Shown here piece by piece: positions 5,761-9,225 of a stretch of DNA of 9,225 nt. The stretch comes from Elusimicrobiota bacterium. GTDB taxonomy: Bacteria; Elusimicrobiota; Elusimicrobia; Elusimicrobiales; UBA9959. The notes beneath the pieces were generated by a model. The model saw nothing but the letters and a program-made list of their open reading frames with translations. It was not told where the DNA came from and did not search any database. Position 1 is the first letter of the stretch. Every line of letters starts with the position of its first letter. The DNA lies in contig DAOWGR010000142.1 in NCBI GenBank assembly GCA_030637365.1, positions 1 to 9,225 of the forward strand, written 5' to 3'. A program made the translations under genes and the position numbers.

Positions 5761-6612
5761 ATGAAACTAATATTATCAATCAGTATTCTTGTTTTATCCA
5801 TGGGCGGAATTGTTCATGGCGATATATTGAAATTGGTCGGAGATCCGGCGATTAAAAATGATGTCGCGACGGACAAAAACGATACTATTGCCAAAGAAAA
5901 AAAAGGCATTGAAATAGATAAAAGGCATTTTGTGGAAAAAGGGGATACTTTATGGGATTTGGCCGGAAAATATTACGCGGATCCTTTCAAGTGGGGAATA
6001 ATTTATAATGCCAATGTTGAAGCTATTGAAAATCCGGATTTGATTTATCCTGAAGAAGGATTTCTTATACCAGGCATAAAAGAAAAAATTATGCCAAAAA
6101 TTGAGCCTATCGCTGAAATTGAAGTGATTGAAGAAGAAGTCGCGGAGGTTGAGGAAGAAGAGATTGTGGAGATCGTTGCTCAAGAGCCGGCTGAAGAACC
6201 TGTTGTTGAAATTGAGAAGCCCCGGAAATTTAAAATTCCGGAATTTTCGGAAGAAATGCCGGCCGACCAAATGGAATGGAACAGTATGCTTGTCACCGAT
6301 TTAGTGGGTAAAAACTGGTCGGGAGACGGCTATATCGTCGGCAAGGAAGATAAGCAAGAGGAAGACTCTCTTTCTTTTGGCGGAGATATTGTCAAGATAA
6401 AAATGAAATTTTCAAAGAGCGCTTCAATAGGGCAGATTCTCAATGTTTATAAGCTGGGCTCGAAAGTGCATGATGATAATGGAAAATTTAAAGGCTTTAA
6501 AGTGCAAAGAGTAGGCATTGTTGAAGTTATAGAGGTTAAGAATGGCAGAGTAAAAGGCGTGGTTGTTCAGGCAAACAGCTCTATAATGAAGGGGCAGATA
6601 ATTAAAAAGTAG
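5761..6612 (+). CDS. Secreted LysM-domain protein with acidic linker and FlgT-C-like domain
   Basis: A 283-residue protein starting at ATG 5761, with GGAG (5751-5754) 6 nt upstream. ATG 5728 is in frame but lacks such a site and would precede the signal peptide. Residues 1-20 form a Sec signal peptide, likely cut after VHG. Residues 56-105 are a LysM domain (HFVEKGDTLWDLAGKYYADPFKW, ending YPEEGFLIPG), which binds N-acetylglucosamine in peptidoglycan. Residues ~115-152 are an acidic, Glu/Val/Ile-rich low-complexity linker. Residues ~208-283 are a beta-rich domain (KSASIGQILNVYKLG, VGIVEVIEV) similar in pattern to the C-terminal domain of the CsgG-family protein in this window. It is likely periplasmic and wall-bound. 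A LysM gene just upstream of dprA is a gene order I recall from other bacteria, but its role in DNA uptake is unproven. It lies 25 nt before dprA, so the two are probably co-transcribed. Confidence 0.87.
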   Translation: MKLILSISILVLSMGGIVHGDILKLVGDPAIKNDVATDKNDTIAKEKKGIEIDKRHFVEKGDTLWDLAGKYYADPFKWGIIYNANVEAIENPDLIYPEEGFLIPGIKEKIMPKIEPIAEIEVIEEEVAEVEEEEIVEIVAQEPAEEPVVEIEKPRKFKIPEFSEEMPADQMEWNSMLVTDLVGKNWSGDGYIVGKEDKQEEDSLSFGGDIVKIKMKFSKSASIGQILNVYKLGSKVHDDNGKFKGFKVQRVGIVEVIEVKNGRVKGVVVQANSSIMKGQIIKK

Positions 6613-6637
6613 CTTCGACGCGGGAAGGCGATTGTTT

Positions 6638-7789
6638 ATGAATAAAAAGCTTTCAGAGGAAGAAAAGCTTTCAAGAATAAAACTTAATTCCTTTTTCTTT
6701 TTGAGAACCGATTGGATTTGGCGGTTTTTGGATATATACGGCAGCGCCTCGGAAATACTTAAAAAATCTCCAAAAGAAATCGCGGTTGAGGGCGGTTTGT
6801 CTTTTGACACCGCCCAAAAACTTTTTGATAAGGCTTTGAATTGCCGTCCGGACGAAGAAATAAAATTGGCGGAAAAATCCGGCGCGAGATTGATTTTTTT
6901 TGAAGATGATGAGTATCCGCGATTGCTTAAGGAAATTTATGATCCTCCGCTTATGCTTTATGTTAAAGGCGAAATAAAGCCTCAGGTCGCGGTAGCGATA
7001 GTTGGCGCGAGAAAACCCACCGATTACGGAATAAGAGTTTGCCATAAGCTTTCAGGGGATATCGCGCTTAACGGCATTACGGTTGTTTCGGGGCTTGCTC
7101 GCGGGATAGATTCAGTGGCTCATGGCGCAGTTGTAAAAAATAAAGGAAATACTTTAGCCGTTCTCGGCTCAGGGCTGAATGTTTTATATCCGCGCGAAAA
7201 TAAAAACCTTTCGGAAAAAATTATTGAAACCGGAGGGGCTTTGATTTCGGAATTTCCCATGTCGGCGGAGCCTTTGCCGCAGCATTTTCCGCGGAGAAAC
7301 AGAATTATTTCAGGGCTTTCTTATTCCACCGTTGTTATTGAGGGAAGCTATAAATCGGGTTCATTGATTACGGCGAAATCGGCTCTTGAGCAGGGCAGAG
7401 AGATTCTGGCCGTTCCAGGCCATATTGACAGTGAAATGAGCAAAGGCCCCAATAAGCTCATAAAAGAAGGCGCTTGCGTATGCGAGACGGCTATGGATAT
7501 AATATTGAGTCTTCCTTCCGAGGCTCTCGGCAATTTGAATTTAAAGCCAAAGGGCGTTAAAAGCGGATCGGATAGAAGTGAAAAAGTAAAAATTGAAAAA
7601 TTGGATGAATTTGAAAAGGAAGTTTATAAGCTGATTGAAGGCTCTGAGCGCGGTATCGCCATGGATGCTCTTGTCCATAAAATAGAGGCTTCGGTTCCCG
7701 CCGCCTCTTCCGCCGTCTTTGAACTTGAAACCGCGGGTTTGATAACAATGTCCGACGGAAAATATAAAAAATCGTTGATGTCGAATTAA
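6638..7789 (+). CDS. dprA: DprA, DNA-processing protein and RecA loader
   Basis: A 383-residue DprA/Smf protein. ATG 6638 is chosen because AAGG (6625-6628) lies 9 nt upstream; the in-frame TTG 6632 would leave only 3 nt. DprA binds incoming single-stranded DNA in the cytoplasm and loads RecA during natural transformation. Residues ~1-80 form a SAM/HhH-like N-terminal region. The Rossmann-like core begins at VAIVGARKPTDYG and carries SGLARGID (151-158), the GSGL turn (177-180) followed by YPREN, FPRRNRIISGLS (about 217-228), and SGSLITA.SALEQGREILAVPG. Residues ~326-380 are the C-terminal winged helix (KEVYKLI...AMDALVHKI...FELETAGLI), which is present in many but not all DprA. Length and motifs are normal and nothing is broken. 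It follows the LysM gene after 25 nt and is followed by topA after 65 nt, a common gene pair. Confidence 0.97.
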   Translation: MNKKLSEEEKLSRIKLNSFFFLRTDWIWRFLDIYGSASEILKKSPKEIAVEGGLSFDTAQKLFDKALNCRPDEEIKLAEKSGARLIFFEDDEYPRLLKEIYDPPLMLYVKGEIKPQVAVAIVGARKPTDYGIRVCHKLSGDIALNGITVVSGLARGIDSVAHGAVVKNKGNTLAVLGSGLNVLYPRENKNLSEKIIETGGALISEFPMSAEPLPQHFPRRNRIISGLSYSTVVIEGSYKSGSLITAKSALEQGREILAVPGHIDSEMSKGPNKLIKEGACVCETAMDIILSLPSEALGNLNLKPKGVKSGSDRSEKVKIEKLDEFEKEVYKLIEGSERGIAMDALVHKIEASVPAASSAVFELETAGLITMSDGKYKKSLMSN

Positions 7790-7827
7790 TTATTTGTCTG
7801 ATTTTCCAAATAAAAGGTGTCTTTTTT
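7790..7827 (+). terminator. Weak terminator-like structure between dprA and topA
   Basis: TTATTTG (7790-7796) can pair with CAAATAA (7807-7813). Overlapping it, AAAAG (7812-7816) can pair with CTTTT (7821-7825), running into a 6-T tract (7822-7827). Both stems are AT-rich and short, so at most weak or partial termination is expected. topA may well be read through from dprA. Confidence 0.22.
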
Positions 7828-7854
7828 CTAAAAATTAAATAGAATAGGTAACTT

Positions 7855-9225
7855 ATGGCAACTAAAAAAACAACAGCTAAGAAAACAACAGGTTTGGAAA
7901 AATACCTTGTTATAGTGGAATCACCCACCAAAGAAAAAACCATTTCAAGATTTCTTGACGGTTCATTTCGCGTCAAAAGCTCTTTTGGGCATATTAGAGA
8001 TTTGCCCGCCGATTGCTTGGGAGTTGATGAAGAAAGTTTTGCTCCCACATATAAACTTTTGCCGCGAGGCGTTAAAATTGCCGCCGAATTAAACCGGCTC
8101 GCCAAAAGCTGCGATACCATTTATTTGGCCACCGACCCCGATAGAGAGGGGGAAGCGATTGCCTGGCATCTGACGCATATTATAAAAGCGCCGGCGGAAA
8201 AATTCAAAAGAATAGCTTTTCATGAAATTACCAAGCAGGCCATAAGCCATTCTCTTGAAACTCCTAGAGGCATAGATTTAAATCTTGTGAACGCTCAGCA
8301 AGCGCGGAGAATTATAGACAGGCTTGTGGGTTATAAATTATCGCCGCTCTTGTGGGCGAAGATAAAAAGCGGCCTTTCAGCGGGCAGGGTGCAGTCCGTA
8401 TCGGTAAGGCTTATCGCGGAGAGAGCTAAAGAAATAAAGGCTTTTAAGGAAGAAGATTATTTTACGCTTTTTGCCGAATTGACCAAAGATAAAAACAATG
8501 AATTTGAAGCCAAGGTTGTTAAATGGGACGGAGAGACCATTGAAAAGACAGTCTTAATGAAGCTTTTTTCCGAGGATTACAGGCATAAAACATCCATCTT
8601 CAAAAAATTTGAGGATACCGTTCCCATAGCCACTTTTTTGAAAGATAATAAATTGAAGGTAAAAAAAGTTGAGAAGAAATCTTCAAAGCAAAAACCGAAG
8701 CCTCCTTTTATCACAAGCACTGTTCAGCAGGACGCTTATAACAGGTTGGGCTTTTCATCGGACAGGACCATGCGCGTGGCGCAGAGCCTGTATGAGGGTA
8801 TTGATTTTAAAGGCGAACGCGAAGGTCTGATAACTTATATGAGAACGGATTCTTTTAATGTTTCCAAAGAGATGCTGAAAGAAACCGCCAAATTCATTAA
8901 AGAGAATTACGGAGCGGATTTTCTGCCCGAAAATCATCGGGTTTATCAAACCAAAGTCAAAGGAGCTCAGGAAGCTCATGAGTCCATTCATCCGACCAAT
9001 GTTTATAGAAAGCCTTCCGACTTAAAGGAATCTTTAAATGTTGATCAATATAAGCTGTATGATTTGATTTGGAGAAGATATGTTTCCTGCCAGATGGAAG
9101 ACGCGCGGTTTGATGTAGTCAGCATGGAAGTGAGCGATGAAAAAGACAAAGTCCTTTTGCGCGCGAGCGGCAGAACGATGAAGTTTGAGGGTTATCTTAA
9201 GGTTTACAAAGATCTTTCAAAAGAA
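7855..9225 (+). CDS. topA: DNA topoisomerase I, type IA (3'-truncated)
   Basis: The frame is open from ATG 7855 to the window end: 457 residues with no stop, so the C-terminal part is missing. A weak AGG lies 6 nt upstream. Topoisomerase I relaxes negative supercoils through a transient 5'-phosphotyrosine link. The Toprim domain starts with YLVIVESPTKEKTI, with Glu22 as the catalytic acid, and carries ATDPDREGEA with the Mg-binding Asp94, Asp96 and Glu98. Then come QQARRIIDRLVGYKLSP and SGLSAGRVQSV, PFITSTVQQDAYNRLGFS, and the active-site motif EGLITYMRTDS with catalytic Tyr328. AQEAHESIHPT follows, which is also diagnostic. Two small oddities: a Lys/Thr-rich N-terminal tail (about residues 2-16), and some extra length in the segment before KVEKKSSKQKPKPPF (roughly residues 225-265). 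Any zinc-finger repeats would lie beyond the window. Confidence 0.97.
   Translation, partial: MATKKTTAKKTTGLEKYLVIVESPTKEKTISRFLDGSFRVKSSFGHIRDLPADCLGVDEESFAPTYKLLPRGVKIAAELNRLAKSCDTIYLATDPDREGEAIAWHLTHIIKAPAEKFKRIAFHEITKQAISHSLETPRGIDLNLVNAQQARRIIDRLVGYKLSPLLWAKIKSGLSAGRVQSVSVRLIAERAKEIKAFKEEDYFTLFAELTKDKNNEFEAKVVKWDGETIEKTVLMKLFSEDYRHKTSIFKKFEDTVPIATFLKDNKLKVKKVEKKSSKQKPKPPFITSTVQQDAYNRLGFSSDRTMRVAQSLYEGIDFKGEREGLITYMRTDSFNVSKEMLKETAKFIKENYGADFLPENHRVYQTKVKGAQEAHESIHPTNVYRKPSDLKESLNVDQYKLYDLIWRRYVSCQMEDARFDVVSMEVSDEKDKVLLRASGRTMKFEGYLKVYKDLSKE

Noticed and set aside
6424..6810. Minus-strand 128-codon open frame across the LysM-dprA junction
   Set aside because: It is antisense to conserved coding sequence, with no recognisable domain or ribosome-binding site.
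7557..8120. Minus-strand 187-codon open frame across the end of dprA and the start of topA
   Set aside because: It is antisense to two certain genes, and its translation is Arg/Phe-rich without any domain. It looks like a codon-usage shadow.

Overview
The window reads as a stretch of chromosome from a diderm (Gram-negative-type) bacterium. It is AT-leaning, every gene lies on the + strand, and nothing suggests a phage, plasmid or insertion sequence. Three consecutive lipoproteins with clear lipoboxes, one of them a CsgG-family protein, imply an outer membrane. The codon style and gene mix resemble uncultured lineages such as Elusimicrobiota or Omnitrophota, but that placement is a weak guess and no marker here settles it.

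Region 1 (2-937) is the 3' part of a sensor histidine kinase: the end of a GAF-like domain, then the HisKA dimerisation helix with its phospho-accepting His, then the ATPase domain.

Region 2 (956-3839) is a run of three predicted outer-membrane lipoproteins: a FlgT/LPP20-like protein, a DUF799/GNA1162-like protein, and a CsgG-family protein with an extra C-terminal domain. A CsgG-type protein beside a DUF799 lipoprotein recalls the Neisseria GNA1162-type cluster. The large first lipoprotein is not the usual third partner. A shared envelope complex or export pore is an inference. No curli subunit gene is visible.

Region 3 (3840-4042) is a 203-bp gap packed with short repeats and a long imperfect hairpin.

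Region 4 (4043-9225) is a competence and DNA-processing block: comM (branch-migration helicase), a secreted LysM protein, dprA (RecA loader on incoming single-stranded DNA) and topA (topoisomerase I, cut off by the window end). comM and dprA together fit natural transformation; the LysM protein acts at the cell wall.

The most unusual feature of the DNA is in the spacers. Four of them carry short degenerate tandem arrays with a period of about 8 bp. Two arrays, about 2.9 kb apart, share nearly the same unit. One follows a perfect 9-bp hairpin that begins directly after a stop codon.
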